This document shows positions 33,749 to 44,764 of a stretch of DNA of 64,000 bases, one piece after another. The translations under genes were made by a program, and so were the position numbers. Numbering within the stretch: position 1 is the first letter of the stretch; each line of letters opens with the position of its first letter. This DNA comes from Paraburkholderia domus (GTDB lineage Bacteria; Pseudomonadota; Gammaproteobacteria; Burkholderiales; Burkholderiaceae). The stretch lies in NCBI RefSeq assembly GCF_905220705.1, contig NZ_CAJNAT010000001.1:496001-560000 (forward strand). Direction: 5' to 3'. The notes under the pieces are model-generated. The model searched no databases and was not told the origin of the DNA. It saw only the letters and a list, made by a program, of their open reading frames with translations.

Positions 33749-34791
33749 AACTCGACTCCGTTCCCATCACGCTCACGCAATGCGCGAAAACGTTTCGCGG
33801 CACGCGCGTGCTCGAACCACTCGATTTACACATCGGCGCCGGTGAGACACTGGTGTTGCTCGGCCCGTCCGGTTGCGGCAAGACCACCACGTTGCGCATG
33901 ATCGCGGGCCTCGAGACACCCGACGCCGGTGGCGGCATCGCGTTCGGCGACGAAGACGTCACCGCGTTGCCGATCGAGAAACGCCAGGTCGGCATGGTGT
34001 TCCAGAGCTACGCGCTGTTTCCGAACCTGACCGTGCGCGGCAACATCGGTTACGGACTGAAGATCAAACGGATACCGGCTGAAACCGCACGGCAGCGCGT
34101 CGACGAACTGCTCGCGATGATGCGCCTCACCGCGCACGCGGACAAACCCATCGACCAGCTTTCCGGCGGCCAGCGTCAGCGTGTCGCCTTGGCCCGCGCG
34201 CTCGCCGTGCAACCCCGCGTGCTGCTGCTCGACGAACCGCTGACCGCCCTCGATGCACGTTTGCGCGACACCTTGCGCAGCGAGATGAATACGCTGCTGC
34301 GCGAACTGGGCATCACGACCGTCTACGTGACGCACGATCAGGCCGAAGCGATGGAACTCGGCGACCGCATTGTCGTGATGAGCGCGGGGCGCATCGAACA
34401 GATCGGCTCGCCGCGCGACATCTACTACCGTCCGGCGAATCGCACGGTCGCGCAGTTCGTCGGCACGATCAACCGGCTGGCTGGCGAGCGGCGCGATGGT
34501 CTGCTAACGACGACCGGCGGCGTTGTCCCCCTGTCTCCGGGCTCCGCGCACGCAAGCGCGGCACACGAAATTTTCTTCCGCCCTGAGGACGCGACCCTCG
34601 CCGACCCGGCCAGCGCCCAATTGCGCGGCCATATCGAAACCACGGCGTTTCTCGGCGAGCGCACGCGGCTCACGATCGGTGGCGCCGCCCCGGACGCTTT
34701 GCTGATTGACGTCGCGGGCCGGGTCGAACTCGCGCGTGGCACGCCGGTTGGGATTTCAATCGCGCAGGACGCGCTGATTGCGCTATCGTAA
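33745..34791 (+). CDS. ABC transporter ATP-binding protein
   Basis: A 348-residue ATPase. Walker A GPSGCGKTT (about residues 37-45), Q-loop QSYALFP, signature LSGGQRQRVALARAL, Walker B LLLDEPLTALD, and the H-loop YVTHDQAEAM. A C-terminal OB-type (TOBE) domain from about residue 260 is typical of the MalK/PotA/FbpC subfamily. Translationally coupled to permease 2 by ATGA. Confidence 0.94.
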   Translation: MKLDSVPITLTQCAKTFRGTRVLEPLDLHIGAGETLVLLGPSGCGKTTTLRMIAGLETPDAGGGIAFGDEDVTALPIEKRQVGMVFQSYALFPNLTVRGNIGYGLKIKRIPAETARQRVDELLAMMRLTAHADKPIDQLSGGQRQRVALARALAVQPRVLLLDEPLTALDARLRDTLRSEMNTLLRELGITTVYVTHDQAEAMELGDRIVVMSAGRIEQIGSPRDIYYRPANRTVAQFVGTINRLAGERRDGLLTTTGGVVPLSPGSAHASAAHEIFFRPEDATLADPASAQLRGHIETTAFLGERTRLTIGGAAPDALLIDVAGRVELARGTPVGISIAQDALIALS

Positions 34792-34839
34792 TGAAGCTGC
34801 GCTGTGCTTTTAGCGCGCCATAAACAGGATATCCCCACC

Positions 34840-35667
34840 ATGCTGCTGGCTCAAATTAGCGACCTGCATATCAAGCGACCCGGCGCGCTGGCTTACCGCC
34901 GCGTCGACACCGGCGCCTACCTCGCGCGCACTGTCGCCGCGCTCAACGCGCTGGAACCGCGTCCCGACGCCGTAATCATGACCGGCGACCTCGTCGACCA
35001 GGGCGATCCGGAACAGTACGAGCACCTCAAGACCCTGCTCGCGCCGCTCGCCATCCCCTACTTCCTGATGGTGGGCAATCACGACGAACGCGCTGCGTTG
35101 CGCGCCGCGTTTCCCGATCGCGCCGAATTGCACAGTGGCGGAGAGTTCGTGCACTACGCGGTCGATGTCGGACCGCTGCGGTTGATTGCGCTCGATTCGA
35201 TGGTGCCGGGCCAAAGCGCCGGCAATCTGTGCGACTCACGGCTCGCGTGGCTCGCGGCGCAACTCGAAGCGGCGCAAGGCAAACCGACTGTAGTTGCGTT
35301 GCATCATCCGCCGTTCGTCTGCGGCATCGGGCACATGGATGAATTGCGGCTCGATCCCGCTGCCGCCGATAAGCTCGCCGCGTTGATCGCGCGTTATCCG
35401 AATGTCGAACGGGTGATCTGCGGCCATGTGCATCGGCCGATGTTTGTGCGTTTTGGCGGCACGATTGCGTCGGCGGTGCCCGCACCCGCGCATCAGGTCG
35501 GACTCGATCTGCGCGAGGATGCGCCCTCCGCCTTCGTCATGGAGCCGCCCGCTTACGCGCTGCATCGCTACGATCCGGCGACGGGCATCGTCACGCATCA
35601 AGCGTATGTCGACGCAGCGGAAGGGCCGTATCCGTTTTACGAAGATGAAGGCACGTTGATCGATTGA
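34840..35667 (+). CDS. GpdQ-like metallophosphodiesterase
   Basis: A 275-residue calcineurin-fold protein starting at the ATG at 34840. Metal ligands: DLH at residues 8-10, GD at 49-50, GNHD at 79-82, HH in VVALHHPPF and GHVH near residue 205. This is the class III cyclic-nucleotide/glycerophosphodiester phosphodiesterase pattern (GpdQ, CpdA). It has no signal peptide, so it acts in the cytoplasm on an imported phosphodiester. It is the last gene of the ABC operon, 48 bp after the ATPase. Substrate, glycerophosphodiester or other, is inference. Confidence 0.9.
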   Translation: MLLAQISDLHIKRPGALAYRRVDTGAYLARTVAALNALEPRPDAVIMTGDLVDQGDPEQYEHLKTLLAPLAIPYFLMVGNHDERAALRAAFPDRAELHSGGEFVHYAVDVGPLRLIALDSMVPGQSAGNLCDSRLAWLAAQLEAAQGKPTVVALHHPPFVCGIGHMDELRLDPAAADKLAALIARYPNVERVICGHVHRPMFVRFGGTIASAVPAPAHQVGLDLREDAPSAFVMEPPAYALHRYDPATGIVTHQAYVDAAEGPYPFYEDEGTLID

Positions 35668-35685
35668 CGGTGTCGCCTCGCCAGT

Positions 35686-36171
35686 TCAGGCGGCGACGAA
35701 AGTTTGCTGTACGCGCCGGGACAGCCTGAAATACGGTATCCCGAGCGCGGCGGCAACGACGGCCTGAATGAAACCGTCGATGGGAATGGCGATGTCAATG
35801 CCAATGGTACGGGTCATATGGTCGCCGAGCAGGTAGGCAATGGTTCGCATGACGACAATGGCCAACAGCCAGGCCTGCACCTGCACCGGAAAGCGCGCCG
35901 ATCTGTGCCGCACGAGCAGCGCCAGCCAGCCTGTGCCGGCAACAATGAACGACCCGATCATCACGTCGCAGCCGACCATTGCGATCACGGTGCGATACCA
36001 GCCATGCGTTTCAGGGCGAATAAATACTGCTAGCAGTTCCCATTCGAGCATCAGCTTCAGCGGATCGCGCAACGCGACTGCGGTTGAAAGCGCCCATGCG
36101 GCGAGGCAGATCAGCGCCAGCAACAGCCAGCCGCCGATTCGTCGGCGTTCGGGTTTCGAGGTTGTGTTCAT
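35686..36171 (-). CDS. DUF2569-like inner-membrane protein
   Basis: A 161-residue protein with four hydrophobic segments (GGWLLLALICLAAWALSTAVAL; TVIAMVGCDVMIGSFIVAGTGWLALLV; VQAWLLAIVVMRTIAYLLG; GFIQAVVAAALGIPYF). The RRIGGWLLL opening resembles DUF2569 (YdgK-like) proteins. The ATG at 36171 is preferred over a GTG at 36183. Convergent with the phosphodiesterase gene. Function unknown. Confidence 0.72.
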   Translation of the reverse strand: MNTTSKPERRRIGGWLLLALICLAAWALSTAVALRDPLKLMLEWELLAVFIRPETHGWYRTVIAMVGCDVMIGSFIVAGTGWLALLVRHRSARFPVQVQAWLLAIVVMRTIAYLLGDHMTRTIGIDIAIPIDGFIQAVVAAALGIPYFRLSRRVQQTFVAA

Positions 36172-36358
36172 GAATTCGGTCACGTGATGGATCTTGTTGC
36201 GCGTGCCGATTCTACGAACGAAAACCGAACGACCATCTCATTTTGTCTGCAAGGCGTTTGGGGGCGTGGGCGGCCGTCAGCACGATCCTTCCTGCTCCGG
36301 TATGATCGGCACGCTTGAGGACCGCGCATGGGCCGGTCCATCGACGCGGTCCCCTCTC

Positions 36359-37564
36359 ATGTCCACATCCGACGCTTCCACTCCCGCTACGGCCGACCGA
36401 TCGTTGCGCGGCTTGCTGCTTCTGCTCGCAACGATTGCTGGCGTGTCAGTCGCCAACATCTATTACAACCAGCCACTGCTCGACGATTTCCGGCAGTCGT
36501 TTCCCAACAGTGGGTCGTGGGTCGGCGTGGTGCCGGCCGTGACGCAGCTGGGCTACGCAGCCGGCATGCTGTTATTGGCGCCGCTCGGCGACCGCTTCGA
36601 TCGACGTCGCCTGATCCTGTTGCAGATCGCGGGGATGTGCGTCGCACTGGTGTTGGCGTCCGCGGCGCCGACGCTGTCGGTGCTGATTATCGCGAGCCTC
36701 GCGATCGGCGTACTCGCCACCATCGCGCAGCAGGCGGTCCCCTTCGCGGCCGAACTTGCGCCCGCATCCGAGCGGGGCCATGCCGTGGGCACCGTGATGA
36801 GTGGACTGTTGCTGGGGATTTTGCTGGCACGGACCGCGGCGGGCATTGTCGGCGAGTACTTCGGCTGGCGTGCCGTGTTCGGTGCCTCAGTCGTCGCTTT
36901 GCTGGTGCTGGCGGTGGTAATCATCATGCGCCTGCCGAAGAGCAAGCCGACCTCGACGTTGCCGTACGGCAAGCTATTGGTGTCGATGTGGCACCTCGTG
37001 GTCGAGCATCGCGCGCTGCGCGAAGCCTCCTTGACCGGCGCGGCGATGTTTGCCGCTTTCAGCATCTTCTGGTCAGTGCTGGCGTTATTGCTGGCGGGTG
37101 CACCGTTTCATCTTGGGCCACAGGCGGCGGGTCTATTCGGGATCGTCGGCGCTGCGGGGGCGATGGCAGCGCCACTCGCCGGCAAGTTTTCCGATCGACG
37201 CGGACCGCGCTCGATTATCACAGTGTCGATTGTGCTGGTGGCGATTTCGTTTGTCGTTTTTGCCTTGTCGGCGAAAAGCATTGCTGGATTGGTGATCGGC
37301 GTGATCATTCTCGATATCGGCGTGCAGGCTGCGCAGATTTCCAATCAATCGCGAATTTACGCGCTAAAGCCCGAAGCGCGGAGCCGCGTGAATACCGTTT
37401 ATATGGTCGCATATTTTATTGGCGGCGCCATCGGTTCAGGGGTCGGCGCGGTGGTTTGGCCGATCTTCGGATGGATCGGCGTCAGTATTGCCGGCGTGGT
37501 TTTTGCCGGGCTGGCGGCGTGGAATCATTTGCGGCTTCCGGCAAACGAGAAGAACCTGACTTAG
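36359..37564 (+). CDS. MFS transporter
   Basis: A 401-residue major-facilitator protein with about 12 transmembrane segments. The ATG at 36359 starts a short polar tail, then SLRGLLLLLATIAGVSVANIYYNQPLLDDF. The motif GDRFDRRRLI after segment two is the MFS motif A, and the DRRGPRS loop is in the second half. The YNQPLL opening is typical of YfcJ/CynX-like drug or aromatic-compound exporters; substrate unknown. The stop overlaps by four bases with the end of the convergent ABC ATPase gene. Confidence 0.9.
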   Translation: MSTSDASTPATADRSLRGLLLLLATIAGVSVANIYYNQPLLDDFRQSFPNSGSWVGVVPAVTQLGYAAGMLLLAPLGDRFDRRRLILLQIAGMCVALVLASAAPTLSVLIIASLAIGVLATIAQQAVPFAAELAPASERGHAVGTVMSGLLLGILLARTAAGIVGEYFGWRAVFGASVVALLVLAVVIIMRLPKSKPTSTLPYGKLLVSMWHLVVEHRALREASLTGAAMFAAFSIFWSVLALLLAGAPFHLGPQAAGLFGIVGAAGAMAAPLAGKFSDRRGPRSIITVSIVLVAISFVVFALSAKSIAGLVIGVIILDIGVQAAQISNQSRIYALKPEARSRVNTVYMVAYFIGGAIGSGVGAVVWPIFGWIGVSIAGVVFAGLAAWNHLRLPANEKNLT

Positions 37565-38349
37565 CGTCTCTCCGGCCGGCCCTGCTCTGTCCAGGCGTCC
37601 GGCAAGCTATGTGTCAGTGTCGATACGAATCGCTCTGTTTCCGGCTCGCGCGGATTCATGAAAATGTCCCGCGACGGGCCCTGCTCTACCACCACGCCGT
37701 TATTCAGAAACACCACGTCTCGCGCAATCGTTGCAGCGAGACGTAAATCATGTGTCGCCATTAGCATCGTCATGCCTTCCGTGGCGAGCTGCTTGAGGAC
37801 GTCCACCACCTCGGCGGCCAAACCCGGATCTAGAGCCGATGTGGGCTCGTCGCATAACAACACTTCCGGCGACGGCGCCAACGCCCGCGCAATCGCCACG
37901 CGCTGCTGCTGGCCGCCGGAAAGCGTCGAGGGCCATGCGTCCGCCTTGTGCGCGATACCGACCTTCTCAAGCAATTCATCCGCACGAACGCGTGCTTTTT
38001 CCTTGTCCCACTTCAGTACGGTCAGCAAGCCTTCCATGACGTTCTGCCGCACCGTCAGATGCGGAAACAACTGGAAATTCTGGAACACCATGCCGGTGCG
38101 GCGGCGAATCGTCAGCACCGTTTCGCGCGATGGCTTGTGATCGCGGCTGAATTCGAGGCGCTGGTCGCCGAGTTCGAGTGATCCGGCCTCGGGAATTTCC
38201 AGCAGATTCACGCAACGCAAAAGCGTACTCTTGCCGCTGCCGGAGGGGCCGATCAGCGCGGTCACATTACCCGGCGCGAGTCGCAAGTCCACCGAACTCA
38301 GCACCCGATTCTCGCCGAAGTACTTGTCGATTTTTTCCAGTCGAATCAT
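37561..38349 (-). CDS. Amino-acid ABC transporter ATP-binding protein
   Basis: A 262-residue GlnQ/TcyN-type ATPase: Walker A GPSGSGKST (about 34-42), Q-loop QNFQLFPHLT, signature LSGGQQQRVAIARAL, Walker B VLLCDEPTSALDP, H-loop ATHDLRLAA. Its ATG overlaps the permease stop by one base (TGATG), so translation is coupled. Drives import of an amino acid, probably cystine, given the binding protein. Confidence 0.94.
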   Translation of the reverse strand: MIRLEKIDKYFGENRVLSSVDLRLAPGNVTALIGPSGSGKSTLLRCVNLLEIPEAGSLELGDQRLEFSRDHKPSRETVLTIRRRTGMVFQNFQLFPHLTVRQNVMEGLLTVLKWDKEKARVRADELLEKVGIAHKADAWPSTLSGGQQQRVAIARALAPSPEVLLCDEPTSALDPGLAAEVVDVLKQLATEGMTMLMATHDLRLAATIARDVVFLNNGVVVEQGPSRDIFMNPREPETERFVSTLTHSLPDAWTEQGRPERR

Positions 38350-39026
38350 CAGTTGCCCGCCTGGAAAAGTGCGTGACGGCCGAACTTGCGCTCGAGCCGC
38401 ACTTGCGCCGACGACAATACCGAACTGAACACGAGATACACCAGCGCGGCCTCGGTATAGAGAATCAACGGTTCATAGGTCACCGAGGCGATTCGCTGCG
38501 CCGCCTGAAACACTTCAGGCACCGTCAATACCGCAGCGAGCGAGGTGTCCTTCACCAACGCGATGAACGAGTTCGACAGCGGCGGCAGCGCGACGCGCGC
38601 CGCTTGCGGCAGGATCGCACGGCGCAGCGCCTGCTGACGCGTCATACCCATCGAGTACGCCGCCTCCCACTGCCCCTTCGGAATCGACTCGATCACGCCG
38701 CGTATGACTTCCGAGTTATACGCGCCGACATTCAGCGAAAAGCCAATGATCGCCGCCGTCAACGGATCGAGCACGATGCCCACGTTCGGCAGTCCGTAGA
38801 AAATCACGAACAATTGCACCAGCAATGGCGAGCCGCGAAACAGCCACACATAGAAGCGCACGATCGCGACCGCCCAGCGCGGCCCGAATAGCCGCACCAG
38901 CGCGACGATAAACGCCAACACGATCCCGATCGCGAACGATGCCAGCGTGAGCGGCACGGTAAACACGAGCCCCGCATACAGCAGGGGCCACAGCGACTTC
39001 GCCATCAAAAGCAACCATGCCGGCAT
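38349..39026 (-). CDS. Amino-acid ABC transporter permease (TcyL-like)
   Basis: A 225-residue HisM/TcyL-type permease with four to five membrane segments and the EAA-like loop EAAYSMGMTRQQALRRAILPQAARVALPPLSN. Only one permease is present, as in cystine and other polar amino acid systems that use a homodimer. Coupled to the ATPase downstream. Confidence 0.92.
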   Translation of the reverse strand: MPAWLLLMAKSLWPLLYAGLVFTVPLTLASFAIGIVLAFIVALVRLFGPRWAVAIVRFYVWLFRGSPLLVQLFVIFYGLPNVGIVLDPLTAAIIGFSLNVGAYNSEVIRGVIESIPKGQWEAAYSMGMTRQQALRRAILPQAARVALPPLSNSFIALVKDTSLAAVLTVPEVFQAAQRIASVTYEPLILYTEAALVYLVFSSVLSSAQVRLERKFGRHALFQAGN

Positions 39027-39048
39027 GATTCAGACTCGCAGGTGACGC

Positions 39049-39831
39049 TTATTGGGAGACGTCTTTACCGAAGTACTTCTGCGAAATCTTCGCGTAGGTA
39101 CCGTCTTTTCTCATGTCGGCGAGCGCCTTATTGATTGCCGCCTGCAATTCCGGGCTGCCCTTGCGGATCAGAACTGCGGACTTGTCGCTGCTGTCGGCCG
39201 ACGTATCGAGCGCGGCGATCTTCACCTTCGCATCCGGCTTGTGCTTCTTGAAGTCGAGGAACGACAGCGAATCGTTGACCGTCGCGTCGACGCGGCCCGA
39301 GGTCAACAGATCGACCGATTCGTTGAAGCCCTGCACGGGAATCACCTCCGCGCCATGCGCGGCCGCGATCTTGCCGAAGTTACTGGTCAGCGTATTCGCC
39401 GACTTCTTGCCCTTCAGGTCGTCGAACGTCTTGATCGTGGTGTTGTCCGAACGCACGATCAGCGCCGCATGCGACGTGATGTACGGGTCCGAGAAATCGT
39501 ATTTCGCTTTGCGCGCGTCGGTGACAGCGACTTCGTTAATCACCGCGTCGTAGCGGTTCACATCGAGACCGGCGATCAGACCGTCCCATTTGCCTTCGAC
39601 GAATTGCGGCTTGACGCCCAGGCGCTGCGCAATCGCCGTGCCGATCTCGACGTCGAAGCCGGTCAGCTTGCCGGATTCATCATGGTACGTGAACGGGGCG
39701 TAGGTGCCTTCGGTGCCGATCTTGAACACGCCCGCGGACTTGATCTGCGCGAGTTCGTCAGCGGCGAAGGCCGGGCTCAGGGTCACCGCTTGCAGCAGCG
39801 CAATCAGCAGAATGGAACGAATCGACTTCAT
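39049..39831 (-). CDS. Amino-acid ABC transporter substrate-binding protein, cystine-type
   Basis: A 260-residue periplasmic protein: signal peptide (SIRSILLIALLQAVTLSPAFA, cleavage after AFA), then FKIGTEGTYAPFTYHDESGKLTGFDVEIGTAIAQRLGVKPQFVEGKWDGLIAGLD and YDFSDPYITSHAALIVR, closely patterned after FliY/TcyJ L-cystine-binding proteins. First gene of the three-gene minus-strand operon. Confidence 0.92.
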   Translation of the reverse strand: MKSIRSILLIALLQAVTLSPAFAADELAQIKSAGVFKIGTEGTYAPFTYHDESGKLTGFDVEIGTAIAQRLGVKPQFVEGKWDGLIAGLDVNRYDAVINEVAVTDARKAKYDFSDPYITSHAALIVRSDNTTIKTFDDLKGKKSANTLTSNFGKIAAAHGAEVIPVQGFNESVDLLTSGRVDATVNDSLSFLDFKKHKPDAKVKIAALDTSADSSDKSAVLIRKGSPELQAAINKALADMRKDGTYAKISQKYFGKDVSQ

Positions 39832-40130
39832 CTGGTGGCTCCGTAAAGTTTGCTACGTCGGTTGCATGGTTTGGTGTGCGGCATTCCGCCGGCGGTCATG
39901 TCCGGCAGAGTGGGCGGACTGTAGCAAACGGTCTGCGTTTTTACAAAGGATCAGCTTTTCGATCAATATGCGCTTGCGTGCTAAGCGGACAGCCAAGGCG
40001 TCTCATGCAACGTCGAATTCGACTCTACAACAGATATGACAGACGCGGCATGCATCGCACCACGGAACGCATACCGGGCGCCATCGGGGAAAACGCGGGA
40101 GGGTGTCGCCACGGCGAACGCGCGGCGTTG
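39832..40130. other. Promoter region of the cystine operon; otherwise no gene seen
   Basis: This 300-bp gap lies upstream of the binding-protein gene and downstream of the hydA terminator. Less GC-rich stretches near 39930-40040 could hold the promoter. No small gene is supported. Confidence 0.5.
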
Positions 40131-40169
40131 AAAAACGGACGGCACGGGCGGCACTGCGAGGCCGCCCGT
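40131..40169 (-). terminator. Intrinsic terminator of the pyrimidine operon
   Basis: On the minus strand ACGGGCGGC and GCCGCCCGT form a 9-bp stem with an 8-base loop, followed by GCCGTCCGTTTTT. It starts 16 bases after the hydA stop codon. Confidence 0.75.
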
Positions 40170-40184
40170 CAGATTGCAAACGGC

Positions 40185-41648
<1,464 letters not shown>

Positions 41649-41730
41649 TTATGAACTGCTGGTTTCGGTACTACGTACTTCATTGGCGTGGTGCACAGTG
41701 CATGCACTCGCTCATCACACTCAGGCGCAC

Positions 41731-43242
41731 TCAGGCACTCGCCACGCGCGCACTCGGTCCTTTGCTCAGCTTCATCCACGCGCTGTATACGATCGACGCC
41801 AACGCGAGTCCGACAAACCATGCATACGTATAGAGTGTGTTGAAAATCGCCGGCACATTCGGGAACGACGCCGGAAACGCGGTGTGCAGGAAGCCCGGCA
41901 GATTCGGCAGCACACCGATCACGAGTGCCACCACCGCGCCGATATTCCAGCCGCCGGTGTAGCTGTACTCGCCATGCTCGTCGAACAGTTCACGCGCGTC
42001 CAGCCGGGTACCGCGGATCAGGAAGTAGTCGACCATCAGAATGCCCGCCACCGGACCGAGCAGCGCCGAGTATCCGACCAGCCACGTGAAGATATAGCCC
42101 TGCGTGGTGGCAAGAATTTTCCACGGCATCATCACAATGGCGATAGTTGCAGTAATCATGCCGCCAACGCGATACGAAATGCCCTTCGGCCATAGGCTCG
42201 AAAAATCATAAGCCGGGCCGACGAGATTCGCCGCGAGATTGCAGCACATCGTATCCAGCGTCAGGATGATCAGTGCAACGCCGACGCCGATGCCGGTCAT
42301 ACGGCTAGTCAGGTCAATCGGGTCCCAGATCGCCTTGCCGTAGATCACCACAGTCGCCGACGTCACCACCACGGATATCACCGAGAGCAGCGCCATCGGA
42401 ATCGGCAAACCCACCGACTGGCCGATGATCTGATCGCGCTGCGTTTTGGCAAAGCGCGTGAAATCGGGGATATTCAGTGCGAGCGTCGCCCAGAAACCCA
42501 CCATCGCCGTGAGGCCGGGCCAGAAGGTCACCCAGAACATACCCTCCTTCTTTCCACCCGGCACGAACTGCGACGGCGCGGACAGCATCGAGCCGAGGCC
42601 GCCCGCCTTCGACGTGGCCCACCACACCAGCGCGATACACATCACGATCTTGATCGGCGCGGACCAGCTTTCGAGCCAGCGAATCGAATCGGTGCCGTGC
42701 ACGATAAAGTAGATCTGCAGGGCCCAGAACACGAGGAAACACGCGAGCTGCGCAAGCGAGATGTCGAGGAACGGCAACGCCGCGCCGTGCAGCGCGTTAC
42801 CGGTCAGAATGTTCAGCAGCGTGTAGATCGCGCTGCCGCCAAGCCATGTCTGAATCCCATACCAGCCACACGCGACGATCGCCCGCAGCATCGCCGGCAA
42901 TTTCGCGCCTTGCGTGCCGAAGGAGGAGCGCACCAGCACCGCATACGGAATGCCGTGCTTCGCGCCCGCGTGACCGATCAGCAGCATCGGCACCAGCACG
43001 ATCAGATTACCGAGCAGCACCGTCGCCACCGCCTGCCACGGCGACATGCCCTCTTCCGTCAAACCGGCCGCGAGCATATACGACGCGATATTCATCACCA
43101 TCCCGACCCACAGCGCGGCGAAGTGATACCACCTCCACGTCCGCTGTGCGACGCCGGTCGGCGCAAGGTCGTCGTTGTAAAGACTGCTGCCCTGCGCGCC
43201 GGCCGCAAACTGCGGATCGACGGGTTGCGCTGTCTGCTTCAT
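41731..43242 (-). CDS. NCS1-family nucleobase/hydantoin transporter
   Basis: A 503-residue, 12-segment membrane protein with the NCS1 pattern: YNDDLAPTGVAQRTWRWYHFAALWVGMVMNIASYMLAAGL, QAVATVLLGNLIVLVPMLLIGHAGAKHGIPYAVLVRSSFG, and FWATLALNIPDFTRFAKTQRDQIIGQ. These are cation or proton symporters for uracil, thymine, hydantoin or allantoin; the flanking genes point to a pyrimidine or dihydropyrimidine. Between preA and hydA in one operon. Confidence 0.94.
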   Translation of the reverse strand: MKQTAQPVDPQFAAGAQGSSLYNDDLAPTGVAQRTWRWYHFAALWVGMVMNIASYMLAAGLTEEGMSPWQAVATVLLGNLIVLVPMLLIGHAGAKHGIPYAVLVRSSFGTQGAKLPAMLRAIVACGWYGIQTWLGGSAIYTLLNILTGNALHGAALPFLDISLAQLACFLVFWALQIYFIVHGTDSIRWLESWSAPIKIVMCIALVWWATSKAGGLGSMLSAPSQFVPGGKKEGMFWVTFWPGLTAMVGFWATLALNIPDFTRFAKTQRDQIIGQSVGLPIPMALLSVISVVVTSATVVIYGKAIWDPIDLTSRMTGIGVGVALIILTLDTMCCNLAANLVGPAYDFSSLWPKGISYRVGGMITATIAIVMMPWKILATTQGYIFTWLVGYSALLGPVAGILMVDYFLIRGTRLDARELFDEHGEYSYTGGWNIGAVVALVIGVLPNLPGFLHTAFPASFPNVPAIFNTLYTYAWFVGLALASIVYSAWMKLSKGPSARVASA

Positions 43243-43355
43243 CGAAAGATCTCCACTGATCGTTGAGGCCTGCGCGGCTTCTGGCGGCGCGTCAGGCCTT
43301 GAGGGGGACTACAGGTTCAGTACAAGCGCTTCGTTTCCTACAGTGAGCTCATGTT

Positions 43356-44696
43356 TCAGGCTGCTTTTGCGGCGTGGGCATGGGCGTGCGCAGGCTCGGC
43401 AGTTTCAGCCGCGTCTGACGTGTTGCTTTCACCGGCATCCACCCGTGCAGGGTTGTTCGGATGCGTGGTCCAGTTCGCATACTCGCCGCTGTCCACCCGC
43501 TCCATCGTGATGCACTGCTCGACCGGGCACACATGCATACACAGATTACAACCGACACATTCGGAGTCCATCACTTCAAAATGCCGGACGCCATCTTTTT
43601 CTTTCATGATGGCCTGGTGAGCGGTGTCTTCGCACGCGATATGGCAGAGGCCGCACTGGATGCACTTGTCCTGATCGATGCGCGCCTTGATGTCGTATTT
43701 GAGGTTCAGGTACTTCCAGTCGGTCACGTTCGGCACCGCGCGACCGCGAATGTCGTCGAGCGTCGCATAGCCTTTTTCGTCCATCCAGTTCGAGAGACCA
43801 TCCGCGAGATCGGAGACGATGCGGAATCCATAATGCATCGCCGCCGTGCAGACCTGCACGCTGCCCGCGCCGAGCACCATGAATTCGGCCGCATCGCGCC
43901 ACGTCGAAATACCGCCGATGCCGGAGATGGGCAGATTCGGCGTTTCCACGTCGCGAGCAATTTCGGCCACCATGTTCAGCGCGATCGGCTTCACCGCCGG
44001 GCCGCAGTAGCCGCCGTGCGTGCCCTTGCCGTCGACCATCGGCAGCGGCGACATCGCGTCGAGATCCACCGCGACGATGGAGTTGATGGTGTTGATCAGC
44101 GATACGCCGTCCGCGCCGCCTTTATAGGCCGCGCGCGAACCGAGGCGGATGTCGCTGATATTCGGCGTGAGTTTGACGAGGCACGGCAGTTTGGTGCCCT
44201 CCTTGACCCAGCGCGTGACCATCTCGATGTACTCGGGCACCTGGCCCACCGCTGCACCCATGCCGCGCTCGCTCATGCCGTGCGGGCAGCCGAAATTCAA
44301 TTCCACCGCATCGGCGCCGGTATCTTCGACGAGCGGCAAAATCCATTTCCAGTCGCGCTCGTTGCACGGCACCATCAGTGAGACGATCATCGCGCGGTCC
44401 GGCCAATCGCGCTTGACCTCGGCGATTTCCTTGAGATTGACATCGAGCGGACGGTCGGTGATCAATTCGATGTTGTTCAGGCCCGCGATGCGCTGGCCAT
44501 TCCATTGCACCGCGCCATAGCGCGAGCTGACGTTCACTACATGCGGATCGAGACCCAACGTCTTCCACACGACCCCGCCCCAGCCCGCTTCGAACGCGCG
44601 GTTCACGTTATAGGCTTTGTCGGTCGGCGGCGCGGAAGCGAGCCAGAAAGGGTTCGGCGACGTGATGCCGGCAATCGTACAGCGCAGATCGGCCAT
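43356..44696 (-). CDS. preA: NAD-dependent dihydropyrimidine dehydrogenase, PreA subunit
   Basis: A 446-residue flavoprotein: the DHOD-like FMN barrel (SPNPFWLASAPPTD, NFGCPHGMSERGMGAAVG, KLTPNISDI, GIGGISTWRDAAEFMVLGAGSVQVCTA) followed by two [4Fe-4S] motifs (CIQCGLCHIAC; CVGCNLCMHVC). PreA reduces uracil and thymine to the dihydro forms with electrons from PreT. The C-terminus has an Ala/His-rich tail. Sits 68 bp downstream of preT. Confidence 0.96.
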   Translation of the reverse strand: MADLRCTIAGITSPNPFWLASAPPTDKAYNVNRAFEAGWGGVVWKTLGLDPHVVNVSSRYGAVQWNGQRIAGLNNIELITDRPLDVNLKEIAEVKRDWPDRAMIVSLMVPCNERDWKWILPLVEDTGADAVELNFGCPHGMSERGMGAAVGQVPEYIEMVTRWVKEGTKLPCLVKLTPNISDIRLGSRAAYKGGADGVSLINTINSIVAVDLDAMSPLPMVDGKGTHGGYCGPAVKPIALNMVAEIARDVETPNLPISGIGGISTWRDAAEFMVLGAGSVQVCTAAMHYGFRIVSDLADGLSNWMDEKGYATLDDIRGRAVPNVTDWKYLNLKYDIKARIDQDKCIQCGLCHIACEDTAHQAIMKEKDGVRHFEVMDSECVGCNLCMHVCPVEQCITMERVDSGEYANWTTHPNNPARVDAGESNTSDAAETAEPAHAHAHAAKAA

Positions 44697-44764
44697 GTTC
44701 GGCTCCTTGGGGACTGCTGTTTTTTGTCTGGTTGGATGCGTGGCTTAAGTGGCTTCAAGCCACT

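Noticed and set aside
36328-37746. 472-codon plus-strand frame overlapping the MFS gene
   Set aside because: Arg/Cys-rich out-of-frame reading of the MFS gene; the real frame has clear membrane segments.
43461-44381. 306-codon plus-strand frame opposite preA
   Set aside because: Antisense shadow; preA is supported by FMN-barrel and iron-sulfur motifs.
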